Both the position numbers and the translations under genes were made by a program. Below the pieces are notes generated by a model. It worked only from the letters and a program-made list of their open reading frames with translations. It ran no database searches and had not been told where the DNA came from. Of a stretch of DNA of 22,489 nt, positions 13,457 through 22,242 are shown in pieces. The stretch covers positions 1 to 22,489 of the forward strand of contig JAIUMG010000010.1 in assembly GCA_022565655.1 (NCBI GenBank). The letters are read 5' to 3'. The stretch is from Alkalimonas sp. (lineage in GTDB: Bacteria; Pseudomonadota; Gammaproteobacteria; Enterobacterales; Alteromonadaceae). Positions within the stretch are counted from its first letter, which is position 1. Each line of letters begins with the position of its first letter.

Positions 13457-15178
13457 ATGATGAACCTAATTTCCATGCGCCACTGTCGACAACTAGCGAC
13501 AGCCGTGCTCGGGTTGCTTTGCTGCAGCTCACTGGCTTTGGCCAACACGTTTTCTGATCCATCGCAACAGGCACAACAAGCCAGAGCCATGCAAGCTCAG
13601 CAGCAAGCGACGTTGCAAGAACCACAGTCCAATGTGAATTGGCAAGAGGGTGGTTACGGCCCCATTCCAACCATGGAGCAGGGCATCGAGAAAGACATGA
13701 AGCCTTTTGGTGCGGAGCTGTTCAGTGGCGGTTTTCGTGGCACCAGAGCGGATGGTCTGAACCCTGATTATCGAATACTACCTGGCGATCAAGTAACTTT
13801 ACGCGTATGGGGCGCTGTTGATATCGACCGGGTACTACCGGTCGATGCCCAAGGCAACATTTTTATTCCGAGCATTGGCCCTGTTCAAGTGCAAGGTGTT
13901 AGTCATAATCAGCTAGACAGCATTGTGCGTAATGCTGTTCGCAAGGTCTACCCGGAAAATGTGTACGTTTACACTAATTTGCAAGGCGTTCAGCCCGTTG
14001 CTGTGTTTGTCACCGGTTTTGTCAACAAGCCAGGCCGTTATGCCGGTGTACCGAGCGACTCGATACTGTATTTCCTGGATCAAGCCAGCGGCATTGATGA
14101 AGAGCAGGGCAGTTACCGCCGCATTCGTTTGCTTCGTAACGGCGAAACCTTAGCCGAAATGGATTTGTACGACTTTCTGCTGGAAGGCAAGCTAGATCAT
14201 GCTCAGTTGCAAAATGGCGATACCATTTTGGTCGAGCGCCGTGGCCCACAAATTGCGGTGCATGGCGAAGTAGGCCGGACGTACTTTTACGAACTGAGTG
14301 ACGACGTGCTCTATGGCGATACCCTGATGCAGCTGGCGCAGCTTGATGCCGGTGTATCTCATGCCCTGGTGAGAGGGCAGCGTGCCAGTGGGCCATATGC
14401 CAATTATCAACCCTTAGCATCATTTTCTGAGCTGGAAATTGCCAATGGTGATGAAGTGGTTTTCGTTGCCGACCGCCATGCCGATACCATAGTGGTGCAG
14501 CTTGAGGGGAGCTTTTACGGCCCTTCATTTTTCATTCTGCCTAAAAATGCCACGCTTCATCAGTTGTTAGATAACATTCCAGTTGATCTGGTGCTGGCTG
14601 AAACCAAGAGCATATCAATTCGCCGCGTCAGTGTTGCAGAGCGTCAGCGCCAGTCTTTGGAAGAGTCATTACGTCGGCTGGAAACCACCTATCTTGGAGC
14701 CTCCTCATCGACAGCTGAAGAATCAGCTATCCGGGTTCGTGAAGCTGAGTTAATCAGTGCTTTTGTCCAAAGAGCACGAGAAGTCGAGCCAAATGGCCGC
14801 TTGGTGGTCAGCCATCGAGATCAATTGCTGGATTTGCGGCTGCAAGATGGCGATGTGATTACCATTCCGGAACGCTCAGATTCGATTCTGGTCAGTGGCG
14901 AAGTTTATATCCCACAAGCATCAATTTTTGTTGCTGGGATGAGTGCCTGGGATTACATCGAAGCAGCCGGTGGCTTTAGTCAACACGCCGATAAAAAGCG
15001 TATTTTAATCGTGCGAAAAAATGGCGAAGTGCGAAATGCGCGAGATGTCGAGCTTCGCCCAGGTGATGAAATTCTGGTCCTGCCAGCCGTGACGACCAAG
15101 AACTTGCAGTTGGCATCAACCTTAACGCAAATTCTTTACCAAATCGCCATAGCCGCCAAAGTGGCGCTGGATATTTAA
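13457..15178 (+). CDS. kpsD: Capsular polysaccharide export protein, KpsD-like (SLBB)
   Basis: A protein of 573 residues if started at 13457 (an ATG at 13439 would add six). A signal peptide ends at LALA-N. DYRILPGDQVTLRVWG and VLPVDAQGNIFIPSIGPV are the polysaccharide export (Poly_export) motif, followed by SLBB-type repeats: VFVTGFVNKPGRY, IAVHGEVGRTYFYEL, ILVSGEVYIPQASI with GGFSQHADKKRILIVRKNGE. A predicted coiled-coil (SVAERQRQSLEESLRRLETT) lies between repeats. No lipobox is seen, as in E. coli KpsD (558 residues, periplasmic/outer membrane). It would carry polysaccharide to the cell surface with KpsE. Transcribed with kpsM 21 bases downstream. Confidence 0.9.
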   Translation: MMNLISMRHCRQLATAVLGLLCCSSLALANTFSDPSQQAQQARAMQAQQQATLQEPQSNVNWQEGGYGPIPTMEQGIEKDMKPFGAELFSGGFRGTRADGLNPDYRILPGDQVTLRVWGAVDIDRVLPVDAQGNIFIPSIGPVQVQGVSHNQLDSIVRNAVRKVYPENVYVYTNLQGVQPVAVFVTGFVNKPGRYAGVPSDSILYFLDQASGIDEEQGSYRRIRLLRNGETLAEMDLYDFLLEGKLDHAQLQNGDTILVERRGPQIAVHGEVGRTYFYELSDDVLYGDTLMQLAQLDAGVSHALVRGQRASGPYANYQPLASFSELEIANGDEVVFVADRHADTIVVQLEGSFYGPSFFILPKNATLHQLLDNIPVDLVLAETKSISIRRVSVAERQRQSLEESLRRLETTYLGASSSTAEESAIRVREAELISAFVQRAREVEPNGRLVVSHRDQLLDLRLQDGDVITIPERSDSILVSGEVYIPQASIFVAGMSAWDYIEAAGGFSQHADKKRILIVRKNGEVRNARDVELRPGDEILVLPAVTTKNLQLASTLTQILYQIAIAAKVALDI

Positions 15179-15199
15179 GCTGACAAAGATGCAGACAGT

Positions 15200-15985
15200 A
15201 TGAAAGAGCGTAGCTCATTACAGGTAACCCTGCATGTCTGGCATGCGCTGTTTATGCGAGAGGCAACAGCGCGTATGTCAGGCGATCGTCTCGGTTGGAC
15301 CTGGATGCTACTGGAGCCCATTGCGCATATCAGCATTATGATTGCTGTGCGGGAGTTTATGGGGCGGATACGCTTTATCCCAGGTGCTGATTTCATCCCG
15401 TTTTTGATTGTTGGTATCATGGGTTTCTTTGTGTTTCGCGACGCAGCAAACCGTTCCATGCTCGCAATTAATTCCAATAGCGGACTTTTTGCTTACCGGC
15501 AAGTACACCCGGTCGATACGATTATTGTGCGCTCTGCACTAGAAGGCACTTTAAAAACGATCGTGTTTGTTTTAATGGTGCTTGGTGCCGCATTTTTAGG
15601 GATGCAAATAATCCCTTCGGATCCACTTAAAGTCATGGTCTGCTGGTTGGTGTTATGGCTGCTTGGTTTTGGCCTGGGCTTGATATTTTCAGTAATTGCG
15701 ACCTTGGTTCAGGAAGCTGAAAAGGTTATTCGTATGTTGATGTTTCCTCTGTACTTTTTGTCCGGTGTCATTATCCCTGTGCAGTTTATGCCTTACAGTG
15801 TGCAGCAGTACCTGCTGTACAACCCCATTATGCATTCCATTGAGAGTATGCGATACGGGTTTTTCCAGTCGTATCGAAGCATTGAAGGTATCGAGCTGTT
15901 ATACCCAATATCGTTTGCTTTGGTGATGATATGTTTGGGATTGATGCTGCAAATTCGCCTGAAAATGAAGTTGATGACGCAATGA
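15200..15985 (+). CDS. kpsM: Capsule ABC exporter permease KpsM
   Basis: A 261-residue ABC-2 permease with about six hydrophobic segments and the KpsM-type N-terminus (RSSLQVTLHVWHALFMREAT, then RLGWTWMLLEPIAHISIMIA). The loop LFPLYFLSGVIIPVQFMP-like segment (MLMFPLYFLSGVIIPVQFMP) and YNPIMHSIESMRYGFF are characteristic of capsule and O-antigen exporters of this class. It moves lipid-linked capsule across the inner membrane with KpsT. Its stop overlaps the kpsT start by four bases (ATGA), showing translational coupling. The Shine-Dalgarno is weak. Confidence 0.92.
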   Translation: MKERSSLQVTLHVWHALFMREATARMSGDRLGWTWMLLEPIAHISIMIAVREFMGRIRFIPGADFIPFLIVGIMGFFVFRDAANRSMLAINSNSGLFAYRQVHPVDTIIVRSALEGTLKTIVFVLMVLGAAFLGMQIIPSDPLKVMVCWLVLWLLGFGLGLIFSVIATLVQEAEKVIRMLMFPLYFLSGVIIPVQFMPYSVQQYLLYNPIMHSIESMRYGFFQSYRSIEGIELLYPISFALVMICLGLMLQIRLKMKLMTQ

Positions 15986-16644
15986 TTGAAGTTCAGGATC
16001 TCTACAAGCGTTACCATGGGCCCTTTGGTGGTGACTGGGTACTAAAAGATGTGAACTTTACGATCCCTCAGGGCGTGAGTGTTGGTTTGGTTGGCCGCAA
16101 TGGTGCCGGTAAGTCCACTTTATTGAAGCTGCTGGCAAGGATGGATATGCCGGATAAAGGGAGAATCATCACCGACAGCAAAATCTCCTGGCCTATCGGT
16201 TTAAAAGGCGGTTTTCAAGGCAGCATGACGGGGCGGCAGAATGTGAAGTTTGTTGCTCGTATTCATGGCGGTGATGATCGGATGCATCAAATCATCGACT
16301 CTGTTCAGGATTTTGCCGAAATTGGCAAGGCTTTTGATCAGCCGGTGAAAACCTATTCAAGCGGCATGAAAAGCCGTTTGGCTTTTGGTTTATCACTGGC
16401 ATTTGATTTTGATGTGTATATTTCCGATGAAGCCACGGCGGTAGGAGACACGGCTTTTAAAGAGAAAGCGAAAAAGGCATTTCGCGATCGGGTTGGTAAG
16501 TCCAGTCTGATTATGGTGTCACACAGTGTGGGTATTTTGAAGGATTTGTGTCAGGCCGGTATTTGGCTGCACAAAGGGCAGGCCATCTGGTACGACAAGC
16601 TCACGGATGCACTCAAAGATTACGAAAAGAGTATTAGTAAATGA
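15982..16644 (+). CDS. kpsT: Capsule ABC exporter ATPase KpsT
   Basis: A 220-residue ATPase, the usual KpsT length (E. coli 219). The start MIEVQDLYKRYHG at 15982 is chosen over an in-frame upstream ATG at 15931 because it restores the 4-base ATGA overlap with kpsM and the family N-terminus. Walker A GRNGAGKST (38-46), signature SSGMKSR (126-132), Walker B region DVYISDEATAVGD (144-156) and His181 are intact. It powers capsule export together with KpsM. It overlaps kpsE by four bases. Confidence 0.95.
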   Translation: MIEVQDLYKRYHGPFGGDWVLKDVNFTIPQGVSVGLVGRNGAGKSTLLKLLARMDMPDKGRIITDSKISWPIGLKGGFQGSMTGRQNVKFVARIHGGDDRMHQIIDSVQDFAEIGKAFDQPVKTYSSGMKSRLAFGLSLAFDFDVYISDEATAVGDTAFKEKAKKAFRDRVGKSSLIMVSHSVGILKDLCQAGIWLHKGQAIWYDKLTDALKDYEKSISK

Positions 16645-17723
16645 AAAAATTAAAAAAACATCCACATTGGGCGATTGCGCTTGCAGCGGTTTTCTGTGCT
16701 TTTATTTACTGGATGCTACTTGCAACAGATCGCTACGTTTCTGAAGCGAATATTGTGCTGCAAAGCCCTGAAATTGCGACTACAAATCTAAACTTCTCAT
16801 CACTTTTGTCGGGAACCAGTGGCGCAGGCGATCTGTTGTTGCTGCGTGATTATCTACTATCGGTTGATATGCTGAATATACTAGATGAGCAACTGGATAT
16901 TCGCAGTCATTACGCAGATACATCAATAGACAGGCTTTCGCGTTTAGCTGATGCTGATGCGCCCATGGAGAGCTTGTACAGCTATATGCAAAAGCGGATT
17001 GATATCCGCTACGATGATTACGCCAACGTTCTCCGCGTCAGGGTTCAGGCATATAACCCAGAGATGGCACAGCAGATCGCCAAAACCCTTCTACACGAGG
17101 GGGAGCGGCATATGAACCTGATGGGTCAGCGTTTGGCTGAAGAACAAGTGGCTTTTATTGAAGGCCAAGTCGAAACGCTTTCGAAACGACTTTATCAAGC
17201 CAGAGAGGAACTGCTCAGTTTTCAGAACGAACATGGTTTGGTGTCACCAACAGGTTCAGTCGAAAGTATCATGATGATTGTCGCCCAATTGGAAGCGCAA
17301 AGAGCTTTAATGGAAGCACAAAAAAAGGCTGGCAGTAGCTTTCAAAGTACAACCTCACCTGAGATGCAACGACTCGATAGCCAGATTGAAGCGTTAAGTC
17401 AGCAAATCCAAGCTGAACGAAGAAAAATGGCCACGGCTGATGGAGGGGCTCTAAATCGAGTCTCGGCAGATTTTGAAACACTTACTCTGCAAGCTCAGTT
17501 TGCTTTAGAGTTGTATTCAAACTCACTAATGGTGCTTGAAAGCACACGTGTTGAAGCAGCCAGAAAATTAAAGCAAGTTTCTGTACTACAGCATCCAACG
17601 CTGGCTCAGTTCTCAGTAGAACCACGCCGACTGTACAATTTCACTGTATTTTTATTCTTAACCATTTTACTGGCTGGCATTATACAACTGATGCGAGCGA
17701 TCATACGCGATCATCTGGATTAA
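16641..17723 (+). CDS. kpsE: Capsule export inner-membrane protein KpsE
   Basis: A 360-residue polysaccharide co-polymerase type protein. TM1 is about residues 9-28 and TM2 about 332-351, with a large periplasmic domain between. The domain includes RVRVQAYNPEMAQQIAKTLL (Wzz-like) and a long coiled-coil (about 165-275: EEQVAFIEGQVETLSKRLYQ onward). The pre-TM2 sequence FSVEPRRLYN matches the family's proline-rich juxtamembrane motif. It would link KpsMT in the inner membrane to KpsD. The start overlaps the kpsT stop (ATGA). Confidence 0.92.
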   Translation: MKKLKKHPHWAIALAAVFCAFIYWMLLATDRYVSEANIVLQSPEIATTNLNFSSLLSGTSGAGDLLLLRDYLLSVDMLNILDEQLDIRSHYADTSIDRLSRLADADAPMESLYSYMQKRIDIRYDDYANVLRVRVQAYNPEMAQQIAKTLLHEGERHMNLMGQRLAEEQVAFIEGQVETLSKRLYQAREELLSFQNEHGLVSPTGSVESIMMIVAQLEAQRALMEAQKKAGSSFQSTTSPEMQRLDSQIEALSQQIQAERRKMATADGGALNRVSADFETLTLQAQFALELYSNSLMVLESTRVEAARKLKQVSVLQHPTLAQFSVEPRRLYNFTVFLFLTILLAGIIQLMRAIIRDHLD

Positions 17724-17744
17724 CCCGGTTTATCTGGGGCAACC

Positions 17745-19550
17745 ATGAAAGATTTCACGTCCTCTAGCGAGCGGCAACCCATGCTGGTTGAACAAACCAG
17801 CATGGGGTATTGGCCTTTGCTGCACTACACTGCTGATTTTACAAAAGCGCTATCTGGTACTGGGTATGCTTTGGTTGCCTGGCGGCAACGCCTTGCAGAG
17901 CCCCTGCTTGAAGATAGCCATGCAGCGGCCAGTAGGTTTATCCAGCTATGGCAACAGTTGCAGTTAGCCCAATGCAACTTTGTCAGGCCCACAGCCACTG
18001 AGACAACGCAGTATCAATTGATTCTGATCGATGCCAGCACCAGTGAAGCGCAATGGCAACAGATGCTGCAAAGCGCCTTAGAGCAGCCCGGGCAAGTGCT
18101 GTGTCTGGCTAGCTCACAGGAACGTGACCAACACCGTCTGACCGAATTGCAACAGTGCTGGCAACACGATGCCGTTGCTACCCTTGAGCCATCGCAGCTA
18201 CAATGGTTATGCCACCCGGTACATACCGCTGAGCTGATGGCATCGGCCAGTCGGGTGTACACAGTTCGTTCGATATTGGCAACTGAAGCCTTGTTGTGGC
18301 AAAAAGAACTGCATTGTCTGGCTGATTCAGCATATAGCGGGACAACACACTCACAGGGTATTTTTGCTGGTCAGCCGCACTATCAGGTGTCATTGCAGCA
18401 GTGGGTTTATCATGCGATTTTAACCGGTCAGCACGCCCAACATCCCGAAACTGGGTTGACTAGCTCATTCGCTGAGCTGATGCAGTGGGCCGGGCTGCAG
18501 CATACCACTCGTTGTCGTCTGCCAGCGCAGCTCTACGCCTACGGCTTCTCACGCTTTTGGCGCAAAACGCTGCAACGCTTTGTGCAAGGCAGTGAGGTCA
18601 CATTTCTTAACAAAAAAAACCAGCTACCACAGCAAGGTACAGTTTTATGTTGGGGGCGACGTGCGTTACCCTCTGTTCATGCTGGCTTAAGCTTAGTTCG
18701 GTTAGAAGATGGGTTTATTCGTTCGGTAGGTCTGGGAGCTCAGTTTGCAGAGCCGATGTCGTGGATTATCGATCAACGCGGTTTGTACTTCGATGCGACC
18801 CAGCCGTCTGATCTGGAAGCCATGCTGCAAAGCATCGAATTAACCACAGAGCAGCGGCAACGAGCGGAAGCTTTGCAGCAACGAATTTGCCAGCAAGGCA
18901 TTACCAAATACAATGTTGGGCAGCAGCTGTGGCAACCAGGGTGTAGCACCAAGCGACTGATTTTGGTGGCAGGGCAGGTTGAAACCGATGCGTCCATTGA
19001 ATACGGAGCGCACCGCATTCGCAGTAACATTGAATTATTGCAGCAAGTGCGTCAGGACAACCCCGAAGCCTGGGTGATCTACAAACCACATCCTGATGTG
19101 TATTCCGGTGCCAGAGCTGCTGGCCAAAACGAGCAGCAAGCTGAGCAGTATTGTGATGAGCTGGTGGTGGATGCATCGATGTCTGTGTTACTGGATGTGG
19201 TGGATGAAGTGCATATTATTACCTCACTAACGGGGTTTGAAGCTTTACTGCGGGGCAAAAAAGTAGTGTGTTATGGTTGGCCTTTTTATGCTGGCTGGGG
19301 CTTAACTCAAGATGTCATGCCACAACCGCGGCGTCAGCGAAAACTGGATGTAGCAACCCTGGTTTATGCCACCTTGATTGCTTACCCGCGTTATATCAGT
19401 AAAGTGACTGGCGGCTATAGTACGCCAGAGCAAATATTGAATGAGCTAGAGAAGTTACGAAATCAACCTTTGACATTATGGACCCGATGTCAACTTTTCT
19501 GCCGTAAAGGAGTACGTGTTGTGCTGAATGCGTTGTTTGGAAAAAAATAA
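17745..19550 (+). CDS. kpsC: KpsC-like capsule Kdo transferase with a degenerate N-terminal half
   Basis: A 601-residue cytoplasmic protein. KpsC adds beta-Kdo residues to phosphatidylglycerol-linked Kdo to build the capsule linker, and E. coli KpsC (about 675 residues) has two related GT modules. The C-terminal module here is complete: WGRR (303-306), RLEDGFIRSVGLG (319-331), KPHPDV (447-452), GFEALLRGKK with EALL (499-502), PFYAGWG (513-519). The N-terminal half lacks WGxR and LEDGF motifs, but residues 167-237 align with 487-556: EALL (181-184), 14 residues later SAYSGT where the other has PFYAGWG, then LQQWVYHAIL versus VATLVYATLI. So the first module looks shortened and catalytically dead. 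The stop overlaps the next ATG by one base. Confidence 0.85.
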   Translation: MKDFTSSSERQPMLVEQTSMGYWPLLHYTADFTKALSGTGYALVAWRQRLAEPLLEDSHAAASRFIQLWQQLQLAQCNFVRPTATETTQYQLILIDASTSEAQWQQMLQSALEQPGQVLCLASSQERDQHRLTELQQCWQHDAVATLEPSQLQWLCHPVHTAELMASASRVYTVRSILATEALLWQKELHCLADSAYSGTTHSQGIFAGQPHYQVSLQQWVYHAILTGQHAQHPETGLTSSFAELMQWAGLQHTTRCRLPAQLYAYGFSRFWRKTLQRFVQGSEVTFLNKKNQLPQQGTVLCWGRRALPSVHAGLSLVRLEDGFIRSVGLGAQFAEPMSWIIDQRGLYFDATQPSDLEAMLQSIELTTEQRQRAEALQQRICQQGITKYNVGQQLWQPGCSTKRLILVAGQVETDASIEYGAHRIRSNIELLQQVRQDNPEAWVIYKPHPDVYSGARAAGQNEQQAEQYCDELVVDASMSVLLDVVDEVHIITSLTGFEALLRGKKVVCYGWPFYAGWGLTQDVMPQPRRQRKLDVATLVYATLIAYPRYISKVTGGYSTPEQILNELEKLRNQPLTLWTRCQLFCRKGVRVVLNALFGKK

Positions 19551-20833
19551 TGAGTACATCAAGAGTCAGCCAAATGACTGAGCATGGTAACTCAGAAGGA
19601 AAGCGCATCGCCGTGGTCGGTTCATTAACGAACGCGATGCTAAACTTTCGTAGTGATTTAATTCGGGACATGGTTGCCGCAGGGCACACCGTGTATGCCT
19701 TTGCCTGTGATTACGATGCAAAAAGCCAGGCTGAAGTCGAGGCGTTAGGCGCTATTGCTGTGCCTTATCAGCTTAATCGCTTCAGCCATAATCCATGCAA
19801 TGATTTACGGACCAGCTGGCAGCTGTACCGGTTATTCAAGCAATTGCGGATCGATGTCAGCTTTTGTTATTTTGTCAAACCCGTGTTATTTGGCACCTTA
19901 GCGGCGTGGCTGGCCAAAGTGCCGTATCGGGTGGCTAAAATTGAAGGCCTGGGGCGTGCTTTTATAGATAAACCCGGTGGTAATGGGCTCGTGTGTCGGC
20001 TTATTCGCCAGGTTCAGGTGCAATTGTATCGCTTTGTGTTGCCGAAAACGCATCAAGTGTTCCTGCTCAACCCAGATGATTACCAGGATCTCATTCATCA
20101 CTACGATATCCCGATCCCCAAACTGACCATACTCAATGGTATTGGCACCTGTTTGCAACGTTACCCTTATCATCCACCGCAGTTGGAGCCGATCCGCTTT
20201 ATTTTTGTTGGCCGTTTACTGCAAGAAAAAGGCATCCGTTACTTTTTAGATGCCGCTAAAGTCATTAAAGCACAGCACCCGCGAGTCGAATTTGTTGTGG
20301 TCGGGGAGCCAGATACCGCCAAAGGCTCCATCAGCCGCGATGAGTTAACCCAGCATATTGAGAGCGGGCTTATTGTGTATCCTGGCCGGGTTAGCAACGT
20401 GGTAGATTGGTTGGCGCAGGCCAGTGTTTTTGTGTTGCCATCCTACTACCGCGAAGGGGTTCCTCGCAGCACGCAAGAAGCCATGGCGGTCGGCTTGCCA
20501 GTGATTACCACCGACATGCCGGGTTGCCGGGAGACCGTACAGCATGGCAAAAATGGTTTTTTGATCCCGCCTCACCAGGTGGATGCCCTGATAGAGCAAA
20601 TGCGCTACTTTATTGAGCACCCGGAGCAAATCGATAGCATGGGGCAATGCAGCCGTAAACTGGCAGAGGAAAAGTTTGATGTGGTCAAAATCAACCAGCA
20701 AATTATCCAAGCTATGGGGTTAGAGGCGCAGCAAACCCTTGGCCAAGCCAGCACGGCTATGGATAGTGGGCACCACCCGATCAAGTTGAAAGGGGTAAAT
20801 GTTGTGAACGAAGCTATAGAGAAAAAATCATAA
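19550..20833 (+). CDS. GT4-family glycosyltransferase
   Basis: A 427-residue GT-B enzyme, probably cytoplasmic or membrane-associated. The N-terminal Rossmann domain begins KRIAVVGSLTNAMLNFRSDL. The acceptor-side region contains FCYFVKPVLFGTLAA and YRVAKIEGLGRAFID. The donor domain has IRFIFVGRLLQEKGIRYFLD and the retaining-GT4 E-x7-E motif in REGVPRSTQEAM (Glu302, Glu310), followed by GLPVITTDMPGCRE. It resembles PglA-like enzymes that transfer N-acetylhexosamines to undecaprenyl-linked sugars, but donor and acceptor are unknown. An internal ATG nine codons in is an alternative start. It presumably adds a sugar to the capsule unit. Confidence 0.88.
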   Translation: MSTSRVSQMTEHGNSEGKRIAVVGSLTNAMLNFRSDLIRDMVAAGHTVYAFACDYDAKSQAEVEALGAIAVPYQLNRFSHNPCNDLRTSWQLYRLFKQLRIDVSFCYFVKPVLFGTLAAWLAKVPYRVAKIEGLGRAFIDKPGGNGLVCRLIRQVQVQLYRFVLPKTHQVFLLNPDDYQDLIHHYDIPIPKLTILNGIGTCLQRYPYHPPQLEPIRFIFVGRLLQEKGIRYFLDAAKVIKAQHPRVEFVVVGEPDTAKGSISRDELTQHIESGLIVYPGRVSNVVDWLAQASVFVLPSYYREGVPRSTQEAMAVGLPVITTDMPGCRETVQHGKNGFLIPPHQVDALIEQMRYFIEHPEQIDSMGQCSRKLAEEKFDVVKINQQIIQAMGLEAQQTLGQASTAMDSGHHPIKLKGVNVVNEAIEKKS

Positions 20834-21888
20834 TGCAGCATCGAATCCTGGTTACCGGCGGCGCAGGCTTTATTGGCTCGGCGCTGATACGTTATTTAAT
20901 CAACGAAACACCCCATCAGGTGCTGAATGTCGATAAGCTAACTTACGCTGGCAATCTGGCGTCGCTAAAAGAAATTGAGCAGAGCGAGCGCTATCAGTTT
21001 GCGCAAACGGATATATGCGACCAAGCGGCTATGCTGCAGCTCATGCAAGCGTTTCAACCAACCATCGTGATGCATCTGGCGGCCGAAAGTCATGTCGACC
21101 GCTCTATCGATGGCCCTGCTGATTTTATTCAAACCAATATCGTTGGCACCTACAGCTTGCTGGAAGCCGCCCGGCAGTATTGGTTGTCACTGAATGATGT
21201 TTTAAAAGCATCATTTCGCTTTCATCATGTATCGACCGATGAAGTCTATGGTGATTTAGAGCAAACCGATGCGCTCTTTACCGAAGAGACACCTTATGCC
21301 CCCAGTTCGCCATACTCGGCCAGCAAAGCCAGTTCCGATCATCTGGTGCGAGCCTGGCAGCGAACCTATGGTTTGCCCACCGTAATCACCAATTGCTCCA
21401 ACAACTATGGGCCCTATCATTTTCCTGAGAAATTGATCCCGCTGACTATTTTAAATGCCCTGGCCGGAAAACCCTTGCCCGTGTACGGTGATGGCAGCCA
21501 GATTCGTGATTGGTTGTATGTCGACGACCACGCCCGAGCATTGCTTTGTGTCGCAACTCAAGGCAGCATCGGCGAAACCTATAACATTGGCGGTCACAAC
21601 GAAAAACAAAACATCGAAGTAGTCAGATCCATCTGCACAATTCTGGAAGAATTGGCCCCCATTCAACACTCAAAACTCAACATTCAAAACTACGAAAGCT
21701 TGCTAACTTTCGTACAAGATCGCCCCGGACACGATGTCCGCTACGCCATCGATGCCAGCAAAATTGAGCACGAATTGGGTTGGGTCCCGAAAGAAACCTT
21801 TGAAACGGGTTTGCGGAAAACTGTAGAGTGGTATTTAAATCGACCGGATTGGTGGCAGCCGTTGCTGGATGGCAAAGGCTCGAAATGA
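20833..21888 (+). CDS. rmlB: dTDP-glucose 4,6-dehydratase
   Basis: A 351-residue SDR enzyme that converts dTDP-glucose to dTDP-4-keto-6-deoxyglucose for rhamnose or related deoxysugars. NAD-binding TGGAGFIGS (8-16); catalytic Thr135-Asp136-Glu137 in STDEVYGD; Tyr161 and Lys165 in YSASK; NCSNNYGPYHFPEKLIPL and GDGSQIRDWLYVDDHA. All key residues are present. Residues 277-288 (IQHSKLNIQNYE) sit where I would expect a shorter or different linker; their DNA is repetitive. RmlA, C and D are not in the window. It overlaps the upstream gene by one base. It might also be named rffG or rfbB by other annotators. Confidence 0.95.
   Translation: MQHRILVTGGAGFIGSALIRYLINETPHQVLNVDKLTYAGNLASLKEIEQSERYQFAQTDICDQAAMLQLMQAFQPTIVMHLAAESHVDRSIDGPADFIQTNIVGTYSLLEAARQYWLSLNDVLKASFRFHHVSTDEVYGDLEQTDALFTEETPYAPSSPYSASKASSDHLVRAWQRTYGLPTVITNCSNNYGPYHFPEKLIPLTILNALAGKPLPVYGDGSQIRDWLYVDDHARALLCVATQGSIGETYNIGGHNEKQNIEVVRSICTILEELAPIQHSKLNIQNYESLLTFVQDRPGHDVRYAIDASKIEHELGWVPKETFETGLRKTVEWYLNRPDWWQPLLDGKGSK
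21661..21690 (+). repeat. Degenerate ATTCAAAACTC-type repeat inside rmlB
   Basis: The coding DNA reads as related units: ATTCAACACTC, AAAACTCAAC, ATTCAAAACT. It stays in frame and encodes residues 277-286. This type of short A+T-rich repeat is more usual between genes. Confidence 0.4.
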
Positions 21889-21945
21889 TGGCAGCTAGTA
21901 CTCTGGAAGCGCGGCCTGCTATACTTACAGCAACTTCAAGCCCGT

Positions 21946-22242
21946 ATGAGTTATCCAATGCGCTTAACTGAATATGAGAAAATCGTTATTCTTGACGCCG
22001 TTGCAGCTGAGGATGAGAATGCTCAGGTTTTTGTATTTGGTTCCAGAGCAAATGACAATAGCAAGGGTGGTGATATCGATCTACTCATTGTTTCAGAAAA
22101 ATTCAGCCGGCAAAATATTCGCAATACAAGATGGCGTATCCAAGAGCAACTGGGTGAGCAAAAGATTGATATAGTAGCCACTAAAGATGGTCATGAAGCT
22201 TTTGTTCAGCTTATAAAACCACAGGCTCAGGAGTTGGCATGA
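21946..22242 (+). CDS. MNT-domain nucleotidyltransferase (MntA-like antitoxin)
   Basis: A 98-residue (or 94 if started at ATG 21958, MRLTEYEK, which matches the family N-terminus better) minimal nucleotidyltransferase. The motif FGSRAN followed by GGDIDLLI (G-S-x10-D-x-D) carries the two metal-binding aspartates. In MNT/HEPN modules the MNT protein modifies and silences the HEPN ribonuclease. Its stop overlaps the next ATG by four bases, showing coupling to the HEPN-like gene. It starts 57-69 bases after rmlB with no clear promoter. The gene is more A+T-rich than the operon before it. Confidence 0.88.
   Translation: MSYPMRLTEYEKIVILDAVAAEDENAQVFVFGSRANDNSKGGDIDLLIVSEKFSRQNIRNTRWRIQEQLGEQKIDIVATKDGHEAFVQLIKPQAQELA

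Noticed and set aside
14022..14528. 168-codon open frame antisense to kpsD
   Set aside because: It is a shadow of the SLBB protein, with no start context or known motifs.
15931..15981. Extended N-terminus of KpsT
   Set aside because: The ATGA overlap with kpsM and the family-typical MIEVQDLYKRY start favour 15982.
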